In this document: positions 18,064-25,835 of the stretch, piece after piece
Layout: each line of letters opens with the position of its first letter
How positions within the stretch are numbered: the first letter of the stretch is position 1
NCBI RefSeq assembly: GCF_001665575.1
Contig: NZ_LZSU01000029.1
Location: 1 to 64,000 of the forward strand
DNA length: 64,000 bases
Direction: 5' to 3'
DNA from: Mycobacterium sp. 852013-51886_SCH5428379
Lineage (GTDB): Bacteria > Actinomycetota > Actinomycetes > Mycobacteriales > Mycobacteriaceae
Notes under the pieces: model-generated
The model's input: only the letters and a program-made list of their open reading frames with translations
What the model was told of the DNA's origin: nothing
Database searches by the model: none
Translations under genes and position numbers: made by a program

Positions 18064-19158
18064 ATGGTCACAGTCGGCGAGTTTTCCCGCCTGGTGTCGG
18101 CGATACACGACGCCGCAGTCACGCCCGATCACTGGGTCGCGGCGATGGCCGACGTCGGCCGGGCCTGTGAAGCCACCGGCGGCGGGCTCATCCTCTCCGA
18201 GGGTACGACGCGCAGTGTCAAGTGTGCGAGCATCCCGCCCGAGGCATTGCAGCCCTACATGACCCACTACTACCGCGTCGACTACGTCCTCGAGGCCGTC
18301 GAGCACAGCCCCGTGGGCCTGGTGCACAGCGGAAAGGCGCTCATCGAGCTCGACCCCCGCTCGGAGTTCAACGGCGATTGGATGCAGCCCCATCACATGG
18401 ACGACGGGCTGTTCGTCCGGCTGACCGACGGCCCAATGCCCACCTGCTTCCTCGTCGCGGCGGCTGGACGCGACGAGCCGTTCGCCACCACCGAACGCGT
18501 GGAACTGGTCAATGCGCTCATCCCCCATCTGCAGCAGGCGCTGCGCACGCAGACACACCTCCAGCACCTCCGCCGTGAGGCCGCCGACGCCGCGGGCGCG
18601 ATCGACTGCATGCCCGCAGCGGTCATGGTGGTCGGTCCCGAAGCGGTTGTCGTCCATGCCAATTGCACCGCCGAGGCGATGCTTACGGGAACTCGCGGTC
18701 TCGGTGTCACCGGCGGCCGGCTGCGGGCCGAAACCGTCACCGCCGACGCGGATCTGCAGCGCGGTATCACCGAGGCGCTGGGGCTGGCCGAGACCGGCGC
18801 CCGCGGCACCTCGCTGCTGATCCCGCGCCGCGGCGCCGGGCGCGCGCTCGTGCTGCACGTGTTTCCGTTCACCTCACGTCTACGGGACGACAGCGCGCCC
18901 CGGGCACTCGTGGTGGTGGTCGATCCTGAAGAACGCCGCATGCCGCACGCGCTGATGCTGCGCCGGTTGTTCGGGCTGACCCCCGCCGAGGCCGACGTGG
19001 CGGTGCGGGTGGCACGCGGCCAAGGTCTGTCCCCCATCGCCGAGGAACTGTCGCTGTCCCTGGCGACGGTCAAGACCCACGTGCAGCGCGCCTTCGACAA
19101 GACCGGCACCCACCGGCAGGCCGAACTCGTCAGGCTGCTGTTCGCACTGGAACCCTGA
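18064..19158 (+). CDS. LuxR family transcriptional regulator
   Basis: A 364-residue regulator with a C-terminal LuxR helix-turn-helix (residues about 303-360: LTPAEADVAVRVARG, then LSLATVKTHVQRAFDKTGT). The N-terminal 300 residues look like a sensory region with PAS-like character (AVMVVGPEAVVVHANCTAEAML) and no receiver domain, so this is not a two-component response regulator. The start was set at ATG 18064; a GTG at 17983 is possible, but a TACAGT -10 at 17999-18004 would lie inside that longer gene. The target genes are unknown. Confidence 0.85.
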   Translation: MVTVGEFSRLVSAIHDAAVTPDHWVAAMADVGRACEATGGGLILSEGTTRSVKCASIPPEALQPYMTHYYRVDYVLEAVEHSPVGLVHSGKALIELDPRSEFNGDWMQPHHMDDGLFVRLTDGPMPTCFLVAAAGRDEPFATTERVELVNALIPHLQQALRTQTHLQHLRREAADAAGAIDCMPAAVMVVGPEAVVVHANCTAEAMLTGTRGLGVTGGRLRAETVTADADLQRGITEALGLAETGARGTSLLIPRRGAGRALVLHVFPFTSRLRDDSAPRALVVVVDPEERRMPHALMLRRLFGLTPAEADVAVRVARGQGLSPIAEELSLSLATVKTHVQRAFDKTGTHRQAELVRLLFALEP

Positions 19159-19185
19159 CCCGAAACCGTTGACGAGAAGGGGTTT

Positions 19186-20001
19186 TCAGAGTCCGAGAAT
19201 CCGCGGGAGGTCGGCGACCGAGTCGATCACGTGGTTGGGTTGCATCGCGAATTCGTCGGCGGCCCACCGGTCGAGGGTGTCCTGCCGGAACTTCCCGGTG
19301 CGCACCAGCACCCCGGTCATCCCGACCACCTGGCCGGCCAGCACATCGTTGTTCAGATCGTCGCCCACCATGTACATCTCGTCGGGGTCGACGCCGAGCC
19401 GGCCGGCAGCGGCCAGAAAGCCCTCCGGCGCCGGCTTGCCGACCGCCGTCGCCTTGCGTCCGGAGGTCTCCTCCATCCCGATCAGATACATGCCGGTGTC
19501 GATGCGCAACCCGTCCTCGGTCTTCCAGGACGTGCTGCGGTGCATCGCCACCACCGGCACACCCTGTGCCATCCAATCGTAGACGCGGCTGAGCGTCACA
19601 TGGTCGTACTCGGGTCCGGCGCCGCCCAGCAACACCACATCCGGCGTCTCGGGACGGTCCGCTGGTCCGTAGTCGTCGGAGTAGACGAGGTCGACGCCGG
19701 CCATGTCCTCACCGATGCGGCCACTGTTGACCAGGAAGCACCGGGCGTCGGGGTAGCGGTCCCGCACGTACTGGGCCGTGAGCACCGCCGCGGTGATCAC
19801 CTCGTCGGCACTGACCTGCATTCCGGCCTCGGTGAGCAGATCGGCAATCTGCCTGCGGGTCCGGGTGGTGGTGTTGGTCAGATAGGAGCGAGCGACCTGA
19901 TGCTCGGCGAGCATGTCGAGCACCTCGGCCGCGCCGGGGATCGGCCGCCACGACGTCACCAGGACACCATCGATGTCGAAGAGCACTCCACCGATAGCCA
20001 T
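19186..20001 (-). CDS. HAD superfamily phosphatase (NagD / LHPP-like)
   Basis: A 271-residue HAD hydrolase. Motif I DIDGVL is right at the N-terminus (FDIDGVLVTS), motif II the Thr in YLTNTTTRT, motif III the Lys in GKPAPEGF, and motif IV GDDLNND. The C2 cap between motifs II and III marks the NagD/LHPP type, phosphatases of small phosphorylated metabolites. The start is ATG 20001; TAGTGT lies five bases upstream. It ends 27 bases from the convergent LuxR gene. The substrate is not known. Confidence 0.88.
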   Translation of the reverse strand: MAIGGVLFDIDGVLVTSWRPIPGAAEVLDMLAEHQVARSYLTNTTTRTRRQIADLLTEAGMQVSADEVITAAVLTAQYVRDRYPDARCFLVNSGRIGEDMAGVDLVYSDDYGPADRPETPDVVLLGGAGPEYDHVTLSRVYDWMAQGVPVVAMHRSTSWKTEDGLRIDTGMYLIGMEETSGRKATAVGKPAPEGFLAAAGRLGVDPDEMYMVGDDLNNDVLAGQVVGMTGVLVRTGKFRQDTLDRWAADEFAMQPNHVIDSVADLPRILGL

Positions 20002-20045
20002 GGGCAACACTAAACCGCCCGTCCCCACGCGCAACTCGGGCCCGG

Positions 20046-21506
20046 TCACCCGCGGGCCCAAGCCACCTCGCCCAGCCACGGCGACACCTGGGCTGCGATC
20101 GTCCACGCCGCGTCCTCCGGGACGTCGAGGACCCGGTAGGCCTTCTGACCGGCGGCGGTCGCCGCGATGAGCGTCGCGACACCCGCCCGCCGCTGGAAGA
20201 ACGACTGGCGCACCGTCCAACCGACGACACCTCCGCCGGCGATACAGTCGCGACGCCGCTCCACACTGCCCGCCCGGGCCACCAGCCAGCCGTCGCCCAC
20301 GCGGTGGCCCAGCGACCGCACCCGGTCCGCAGCGAGCAGCGCACACACCGCGGTCACCGCCACCCACACCGGCCACACCCACGCCGGGACGCCTGTCACG
20401 ACCGCGGCGACCACCAGTGCCACCAGCCCGAACGCGGGTGCCGCCAGTGCCCTGGTCCACCGCCGCCGCGCCGCGGCGGGCCCATGCCGGCGCAGCGGGC
20501 CGGTGACATCTTCGGGCCGACCGATCAGCTCCGACAACACATCTCGGGCAGTGTCGGCCGGACACGGCGGCAGCAGCAGCGAGGCTTCCCCCGCGCCACC
20601 GACACCGGTCATCACCGCGTCCAACCGGGCTCCGCCGAACGCACGGACAAGCAGCGGTTCGCGCAGCGTGCCGCCACGCAACCGGCGCAGATCGAAGGTG
20701 TGCTCGCGCTGTCGCAGTAGGCCGTGCCGCAGATGTAGCACCCCACCGGATTCCGACACGTCGCGGCGCAACAGCAGATCGCCGTAGGTCAGCAACGAGC
20801 GGAGCACCGACAGCACCACTGATGCGATGAGCACCGCGACGACGGCGATGAAGACGATCGCCGTCACCCCGTAGCGTCCCGCAACGTCGCGGCCGCCCTC
20901 GGCCAGGCCCGAATTCCTCAGCAGCGCAGCACCACCGGCCTGGTAGAGCAGGCCGGCCGCGGCGAGGATCATCGTCAAACCGGTGAAACTCAACGGGCTG
21001 TAGCGCAGCCACGCCGGTCGCCAGCGGGCCAGCACCTCGCCCTGCGCGACGGTGTCGGCGGCCGGGGTCAGTGAATCCGCCAGCAGTACCGCCCGCAGTC
21101 TGGGCACCTCACCGGCCTGCACCGCGTCGAGGGCGAAGGCGTCGTCACCCGCGGCCGCCTGTCCGGTGCTGACCCGCAGCACAGTCAGGCCGAGCAGCCG
21201 GTGGAGCAGCCGGGCATCGGTGGACACCGACCGGATCCTGTTGCGCGGCAGTGACAATACTTTGCGTTGCAGCACCCCGGCCCGCAGCTGCACCTCGTCG
21301 GCGCCGATGCGGTAGGCGGTGGTGAACCAGCGTGCGACACCCAGCGCGAGCGTGGCCGCCAGCGCACCGAGCGCCCACAGCGGATTGCCGGTCGCCGAAC
21401 CCAGCGCCACCGTGCCGATCAGCACCGGCAGCTGGCGCAGCACCTCGTGGATCGGATGGACCAGCAGCATTCGCGGGCTCAACCGCAACCAGTCGCCGTC
21501 GCTCAC
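20046..21506 (-). CDS. PH domain-containing membrane protein (bacterial PH2, YdbT-like)
   Basis: A 486-residue membrane protein carrying bacterial PH (bPH2, DUF304-type) modules between transmembrane pairs. The repeated unit appears as a hydrophobic hairpin followed by a segment such as YRIGADEVQLRAGVLQRK and RNRIRSVSTDARLL; it recurs about residues 230-300 and 375-470, suggesting three units. GTG 21506 overlaps the stop of the next gene upstream (GTGA). In Bacillus the YdbS/YdbT pair confers resistance to a bacteriocin; here an envelope-protection role is plausible only by family. Confidence 0.85.
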   Translation of the reverse strand: MSDGDWLRLSPRMLLVHPIHEVLRQLPVLIGTVALGSATGNPLWALGALAATLALGVARWFTTAYRIGADEVQLRAGVLQRKVLSLPRNRIRSVSTDARLLHRLLGLTVLRVSTGQAAAGDDAFALDAVQAGEVPRLRAVLLADSLTPAADTVAQGEVLARWRPAWLRYSPLSFTGLTMILAAAGLLYQAGGAALLRNSGLAEGGRDVAGRYGVTAIVFIAVVAVLIASVVLSVLRSLLTYGDLLLRRDVSESGGVLHLRHGLLRQREHTFDLRRLRGGTLREPLLVRAFGGARLDAVMTGVGGAGEASLLLPPCPADTARDVLSELIGRPEDVTGPLRRHGPAAARRRWTRALAAPAFGLVALVVAAVVTGVPAWVWPVWVAVTAVCALLAADRVRSLGHRVGDGWLVARAGSVERRRDCIAGGGVVGWTVRQSFFQRRAGVATLIAATAAGQKAYRVLDVPEDAAWTIAAQVSPWLGEVAWARG

Positions 21507-22009
21507 GTCGCATCCTGTTCGCCGAGGGCAGCGATGTCGGTCAGCCGGGCGACCAGCCGGTCGGCGACGTCGACGTCCAGCGCCATCACCCGCACCGCCC
21601 CGGCCGACGACGCCGTCGTCACCGTCACGTCGGCGAGCCCGAACAGCCGGTCGAGCGGACCGCGGTGGGTGTCGACCGTCTGTACCCGGGAGATCGGTGC
21701 GATCCGGCGGTCCTGCGTCAGCCATCCGGTGCGGGTGTAGAGGGCACGGTCGTCGAGATCCCAGCGGTGCACGCGGTACCGCCAGACCGGCGCGACCCCC
21801 ACCGACAGCACCGCACCGAACACCGTGCCCACCGCAGCCGTCACGTGCAGCCATCCCGGGGTCGGGGTCATCACCCACCAGGCGCCCTGGGCCACGACGG
21901 CCACCACCCACGGCAACGCTGCCGAGATCGCCCACACGAGCGGGGCCTTCGGGCTGGGACGGTGTACGGGATCCGACAGTGCGACGGTCATGGTTCGAGC
22001 ATGGCCCAT
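21503..22009 (-). CDS. PH domain-containing membrane protein (bacterial PH2, YdbS-like)
   Basis: A 168-residue protein with two N-terminal membrane segments (about residues 25-43 and 52-72) and one bPH2 domain (about 80-160: YRVHRWDLDDRALYTRTGWL, then DRRIAPISRVQTVD). It is the first gene of a two-gene YdbS/YdbT-like operon and is coupled to the larger one by a four-base overlap. ATG 22009 is given; ATG 21991 (MTVALSDP) is equally possible, and neither has a clear ribosome-binding site. It is divergent from the SDR at 22027 with only 17 bases between. Confidence 0.82.
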   Translation of the reverse strand: MGHARTMTVALSDPVHRPSPKAPLVWAISAALPWVVAVVAQGAWWVMTPTPGWLHVTAAVGTVFGAVLSVGVAPVWRYRVHRWDLDDRALYTRTGWLTQDRRIAPISRVQTVDTHRGPLDRLFGLADVTVTTASSAGAVRVMALDVDVADRLVARLTDIAALGEQDAT

Positions 22010-22026
22010 CTGAGTAGGGTTTCGGC

Positions 22027-22938
22027 ATGACCAAATGGACTGCGGCCGATGTGCCGGACCAGGAGGACCGGGTCGCCGTCATCACCGGCGCCAACACCGG
22101 CATCGGATACGAGGCGGCCGCGGTGCTGGCCGCCAAGGGCGCCCACGTGGTGCTCGCCGTGCGCAACACCGACAAGGGCCACCGCGCGGCCGAACGCATC
22201 CGCGCCGCGACACCCCACGCCGACGTGACCGTGCGCGAACTCGATCTGACCTCGCTGGACAGCATCCGGCGCGCCGCGGACGACTTGCGCGCCGAATACC
22301 CCCGCATCGACCTGCTGATCAACAACGCCGGCGTCATGATGACCCCCAAGGCCACCACCAAGGACGGCTTCGAGCTGCAGTTCGGCACCAACCACCTCGG
22401 CCACTTCGCGCTGACCGGACAGCTGCTCGACAACCTGCTGCCCGTCGAGGGGTCTCGCGTGGTGACCATCAGCAGCAACGCCCACCGCTTCGGCGGCATG
22501 AACTTCGACGACCTGCAGTCCGAGCGCAAATACAACCGCGTCACCGCCTACGGCCAGTCGAAGCTGTCGAACCTGCTGTTCACCTATGAACTCGACCGCA
22601 GGCTGACAGCCAAAGGCGCACCCACGATCGCCGTTGCCGCGCATCCGGGGACGTCGAGCACCGAACTGACCCGCAACCTGTGGCCGGTGGCGCGCAAGCC
22701 GGTCGAACTCGTCTGGGGACTGATCTCGCAGACACCGGAGATGGGTGCGCTGCCGACGCTGCGAGCCGCGACCGACCCGCAGGTGCGCGGCGGTCAGTAC
22801 TACGGGCCCAGCGATCTCAACGAGCAGCGGGGTTACCCGAAACTCGTACAGTCCAACGGCCGTTCGCACGACGAGGCGGCCCAGCGCAGGCTGTGGGCGG
22901 TCTCCGAGGAGCTCACCGGCGTCACCTTCCCGGTGTAG
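22027..22938 (+). CDS. SDR family oxidoreductase (Rv0439c-type), first gene of the moeA2-psd-pssA operon
   Basis: A 303-residue SDR with TGANTGIG, NNAGVM, the serine of TISSNAH and YGQSK. It is a full-length paralogue of the SDR at 14743. In M. tuberculosis, from memory, the equivalent gene sits beside moeA2 and directly next to groEL2, so this copy is the positional orthologue. A TAGGGT -10 is exactly six bases before ATG 22027, predicting a leaderless operon transcript. The stop is two bases before the moeA2 ATG. Its substrate is not known. Confidence 0.9.
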   Translation: MTKWTAADVPDQEDRVAVITGANTGIGYEAAAVLAAKGAHVVLAVRNTDKGHRAAERIRAATPHADVTVRELDLTSLDSIRRAADDLRAEYPRIDLLINNAGVMMTPKATTKDGFELQFGTNHLGHFALTGQLLDNLLPVEGSRVVTISSNAHRFGGMNFDDLQSERKYNRVTAYGQSKLSNLLFTYELDRRLTAKGAPTIAVAAHPGTSSTELTRNLWPVARKPVELVWGLISQTPEMGALPTLRAATDPQVRGGQYYGPSDLNEQRGYPKLVQSNGRSHDEAAQRRLWAVSEELTGVTFPV

Positions 22939-22940
22939 CG

Positions 22941-24254
22941 ATGCGCAGCGTCGAAGAACACCAGCGGGTCGTCGCCGGCCTGATCCGAGCCCACCCCCCG
23001 GTGCAGCTGCCGATTGCCGAGACGCTCGGCCTGGCGCTCGCCGAGGACATCGTCGCGCCGCTGTCGCTTCCGGGTTTCGACAACTCCGCGATGGACGGCT
23101 ACGCGGTGTACGCCGACGACGTCACCACCGCGACCGACGAGACCCCGGTGCTGCTGCCGGTCGCCGAGGACATCCCGGCCGGGCGCACCGATGCGCTGAC
23201 GCTGAAGCCGGGCACGGCGCACCGGATCATGACCGGCGCGCCGCTGCCGGCCGGGGCGACGGCCGTCGTCCCCGTCGAGGCGACCGACGGCGCCACCGAC
23301 ACCGTCGCGATCCGGCGGTCCGCCCGGGACGGTCAGCACCTGCGCCGTGCCGGTGAGGACGTCACGGCGGGTACGACCGTGCTGCGCGCCGGCACGGTGC
23401 TGACCCCGGCCGCCCTGGGTCTGGCCGCGGCACTCGGACTGGGGGCGCTCACGGTGCACCGCAGGCAGCGCGTGCTGGTGATGTCGACCGGCACCGAACT
23501 CGTCGCGCCCGGAACGCCGTTGCTGCCCGGGCAGATCTACGAATCGAACGCGGTGATGTTGGCCGCGGCGGTCGTCGACGCCGGCGGCGAGGTGGTGGCC
23601 TCGACCATGACGGGCGACGACGTCGACGCCTTCCGCGAGACCCTGAACCGGCACGCCGGCGGTGCCGATCTGATCATCACCACCGGTGGTGTGAGCGCGG
23701 GGGCGTACGAGGTCGTCAAGGACACGCTCGGAGCCGCTCCGGCGGCGACATCGGGCACCGGAGCCGCTCCGGCGGCGACATCAGGCACCGGAGCCGCTCC
23801 GGCGGCGACATCAGGCACCGGAGCCGCTCCGGCGGCGACATCAGGCCGGGGCGGGGAGGTCGAGTTCGTCAAGGTCGCGATGCAGCCCGGGATGCCGCAG
23901 GGCGCGGGGCGGGTCGGCGGGACGCCGATCATCACGCTGCCGGGCAATCCGGTCAGCGCGCTGGTGTCGTTCGAGGTGTTCGTGCGGCCGGCGTTGCGTG
24001 CGGCGATGGGCTTCCCGCGGCCGGACCGGCCCCGGCGGACGGCGGTGCTCATCGAGGACCTCACCTCACCGCACGGCAAACGGCAGTTCCGGCGGGGGGT
24101 GTACGACGCGGACCGCGGCGAGGTCACCAGTTACGGACCACCGGCGTCACATCACCTGAGGTGGCTGGCCTCGGCCAACTGCCTGCTCGAGATCGGCGAG
24201 GACGTCGCGGAGGTGACGGCCGGATCACAGGTGCGGATCTGGGACCTGAGCTGA
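22941..24254 (+). CDS. moeA2: Molybdopterin molybdenumtransferase MoeA2 with an internal tandem-repeat insertion
   Basis: A 437-residue MoeA that inserts molybdate into adenylylated molybdopterin. The N-terminal part has PGFDNSAMDGYAV, the middle domain has VMSTGTELV and TTGGVSAGAYEVVKDTL (the MPT-binding region), and PGNPVSALVSFEVFVRPAL follows. Between VVKDTLG and GEVEFVKVAMQPG lies an insert of about 40 residues made of four GAAPAATSGT repeats that normal MoeA proteins lack. The reading frame is intact because each unit is 30 bases. The gene is the second of the SDR-moeA2-psd-pssA-AAA operon. Function is probably kept if the insert is a surface loop. Confidence 0.92.
   Translation: MRSVEEHQRVVAGLIRAHPPVQLPIAETLGLALAEDIVAPLSLPGFDNSAMDGYAVYADDVTTATDETPVLLPVAEDIPAGRTDALTLKPGTAHRIMTGAPLPAGATAVVPVEATDGATDTVAIRRSARDGQHLRRAGEDVTAGTTVLRAGTVLTPAALGLAAALGLGALTVHRRQRVLVMSTGTELVAPGTPLLPGQIYESNAVMLAAAVVDAGGEVVASTMTGDDVDAFRETLNRHAGGADLIITTGGVSAGAYEVVKDTLGAAPAATSGTGAAPAATSGTGAAPAATSGTGAAPAATSGRGGEVEFVKVAMQPGMPQGAGRVGGTPIITLPGNPVSALVSFEVFVRPALRAAMGFPRPDRPRRTAVLIEDLTSPHGKRQFRRGVYDADRGEVTSYGPPASHHLRWLASANCLLEIGEDVAEVTAGSQVRIWDLS
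23731..23846 (+). repeat. In-frame 30-base tandem repeat (about 3.9 copies) inside moeA2
   Basis: Units start at 23731, 23761, 23791 and 23821 (the last partial). They differ only at one base (TCGGG in the first, TCAGG in the others) and encode GAAPAATSGT. Each unit contains the small hairpin GCCGC-TCCG-GCGGC. The near-identity of copies points to recent expansion, like a minisatellite. Confidence 0.97.
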
Positions 24255-24290
24255 TCCGCGGGTGGCCTGCCGCACGTAGACTCCACCCCG

Positions 24291-24998
24291 ATGGCCAGAC
24301 GCCCCAGCAACGACGACCTCAAAACCGGCCCACAGCGGTTCGTGGCCCTGGTGAAGACCACGATCCCGCCGGTGCACCCGGCCGGTTTCCCCTTCATCGG
24401 CGCCGGCCTGGCTGTCGCCGGTGTCGGCAGCCGCAACCGTTGGCTCCGGAACACCGGACTCGCCGCCGCCGCCGCCAACGCGCTGTTCTTCCGGCATCCG
24501 CCACGGGTGCCACCCACCCGGCCCGGCGCGATCGTCGCCCCGGCCGACGGGCTGATCTGTCTGGTGGAGGAGGCGGTCCCCCCGGCGGAACTGAACCTGC
24601 CCGCCCGGCCGCTACCCCGCATCAGCATCTTCCTGTCCCTGTTCGACGCGCATGTTCAGCGCGTCCCGATCAGCGGTGAGGTGGTCGCCGTCGCGCACCG
24701 CCCCGGGCTGTTCGGATCGGCGGAACTCGCCGCGGCGAGCCAGGACAACGAACGCAACAGCGTCGTGATCCGTACGCCCGGCGGCGCCGAGGTGATCGCC
24801 GTGCAGATCGCCGGCCTGCTGGCACGCCGCATCATCTGCGACGTCGCCGTAGGGGACCGCGTCGAGATCGGCGACACGTACGGGTTGATCCGCTTCGGGT
24901 CGCGGCTGGACACATATCTGCCGGAGGGTTCGGACATCACGGTGCTCCCCGGCCAGCGCGCCGTCGGGGGCGAGACGATCCTGGCGGAGCTGCCGTGA
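24291..24998 (+). CDS. psd: Phosphatidylserine decarboxylase proenzyme
   Basis: A 235-residue class II-type archaeal/bacterial-length PSD that turns phosphatidylserine into phosphatidylethanolamine at the membrane. The conserved APADG segment and [10 protein letters not shown] are present, and RFGSRLD near residue 200 holds the Gly-Ser pair where the proenzyme cleaves itself and makes the pyruvoyl cofactor. There is an N-terminal hydrophobic helix pair. ATG 24291 is 36 bases after moeA2, with a TAGACT eight bases upstream, so an internal promoter is possible. The stop overlaps the pssA GTG. Together with pssA it forms the PE branch of phospholipid synthesis. Confidence 0.95.
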   Translation: MARRPSNDDLKTGPQRFVALVKTTIPPVHPAGFPFIGAGLAVAGVGSRNRWLRNTGLAAAAANALFFRHPPRVPPTRPGAIVAPADGLICLVEEAVPPAELNLPARPLPRISIFLSLFDAHVQRVPISGEVVAVAHRPGLFGSAELAAASQDNERNSVVIRTPGGAEVIAVQIAGLLARRIICDVAVGDRVEIGDTYGLIRFGSRLDTYLPEGSDITVLPGQRAVGGETILAELP

Positions 24999-25834
24999 AC
25001 CGGCGCCCGAGAGCGATGCGGATCCTGCCGAGCGCGACCACGGTGCTCGCGATCTGCGCGGGTCTCACGTCGATCAAGTTCGCCCTCGACGACCGCCCAC
25101 ACATCGCGCTGGCGCTGATCGGGGCCGCGGCCGTCCTCGACGGCATCGACGGCGGTATCGCGCGCGCCCTCGACGCGCAGTCGCGCATGGGCGCCGAGAT
25201 CGACTCGCTCGCCGACGCCGTCAACTTCGGCGTGGCACCGGCGTTGGTGGTGTACGTGACGCTGCTGCCGACGTCACCGGTCGGGTGGATGTTCGTGCTG
25301 CTGTACGCGGTCTGCATCGTGCTGCGGCTGGCCCGGTTCAACGCGCTGCTCGACGATCCGGACAAACCCGCCTACACCCGCGAGTTCTTCACCGGTATGC
25401 CGGCGCCGTGCGGCGCCGTCGGCGTGATCGGGCCGCTGGCGGCGATGCTGCAGTTCGGCCACGGCTGGTGGACCTCACAGTGGTTCGTCTGCCTGTGGCT
25501 GGTGGCGAACTCGGCCCTGTTGATCAGCCGGGTGCCGACGATCGCGGCGAAGTCCATCTCGGTGCCGACGAACGCGGCACCGTTGCTGCTGATCGTCGTC
25601 GCGCTGGCCGCCGCGGGCCTGCTGCTCTTCCCGTACATCCTGGTGCTGCTGGTCATCATCGGCTACCTGTGCATCATCCCGTTCACGATCCGCAGCCAGC
25701 GCTGGGTGGCTGCGAGACCGGAGACCTGGGATGCGGCGCCGAGCGCACGGCGCGCGGCGCGCCGGGCCACCCGGCGGGCACAGCCGAACCGCCGCTCGGT
25801 GGCGCGCCTGGGTCTGCGCAAACCGGGACGCTGA
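24995..25834 (+). CDS. pssA: CDP-diacylglycerol--serine O-phosphatidyltransferase
   Basis: A 279-residue polytopic membrane enzyme that makes phosphatidylserine from CDP-diacylglycerol and serine. The CDP-alcohol phosphotransferase signature is complete: DG-x2-AR-x8-G-x3-D-x3-D in the segment around residues 48-70 (DGGIAR, then G, EID, LAD). Six or more hydrophobic segments follow, and the C-terminus is a long Arg-rich cytoplasmic tail. GTG 24995 overlaps the psd stop (GTGA). Its product is the substrate of Psd encoded just upstream, so the two steps are translationally coupled. Confidence 0.95.
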   Translation: MNRRPRAMRILPSATTVLAICAGLTSIKFALDDRPHIALALIGAAAVLDGIDGGIARALDAQSRMGAEIDSLADAVNFGVAPALVVYVTLLPTSPVGWMFVLLYAVCIVLRLARFNALLDDPDKPAYTREFFTGMPAPCGAVGVIGPLAAMLQFGHGWWTSQWFVCLWLVANSALLISRVPTIAAKSISVPTNAAPLLLIVVALAAAGLLLFPYILVLLVIIGYLCIIPFTIRSQRWVAARPETWDAAPSARRAARRATRRAQPNRRSVARLGLRKPGR

Positions 25835-25835
25835 C

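Noticed and set aside
19159-19185. Bidirectional terminator between the LuxR and HAD genes
   Set aside because: Only short GAAACC/GGTTTTC-like matches with a bulge are present; too weak to claim.
23731-23846. Possible CRISPR array because of regularly spaced repeats in moeA2
   Set aside because: Units are directly contiguous without unique spacers and stay in frame with the gene, so this is a tandem repeat.
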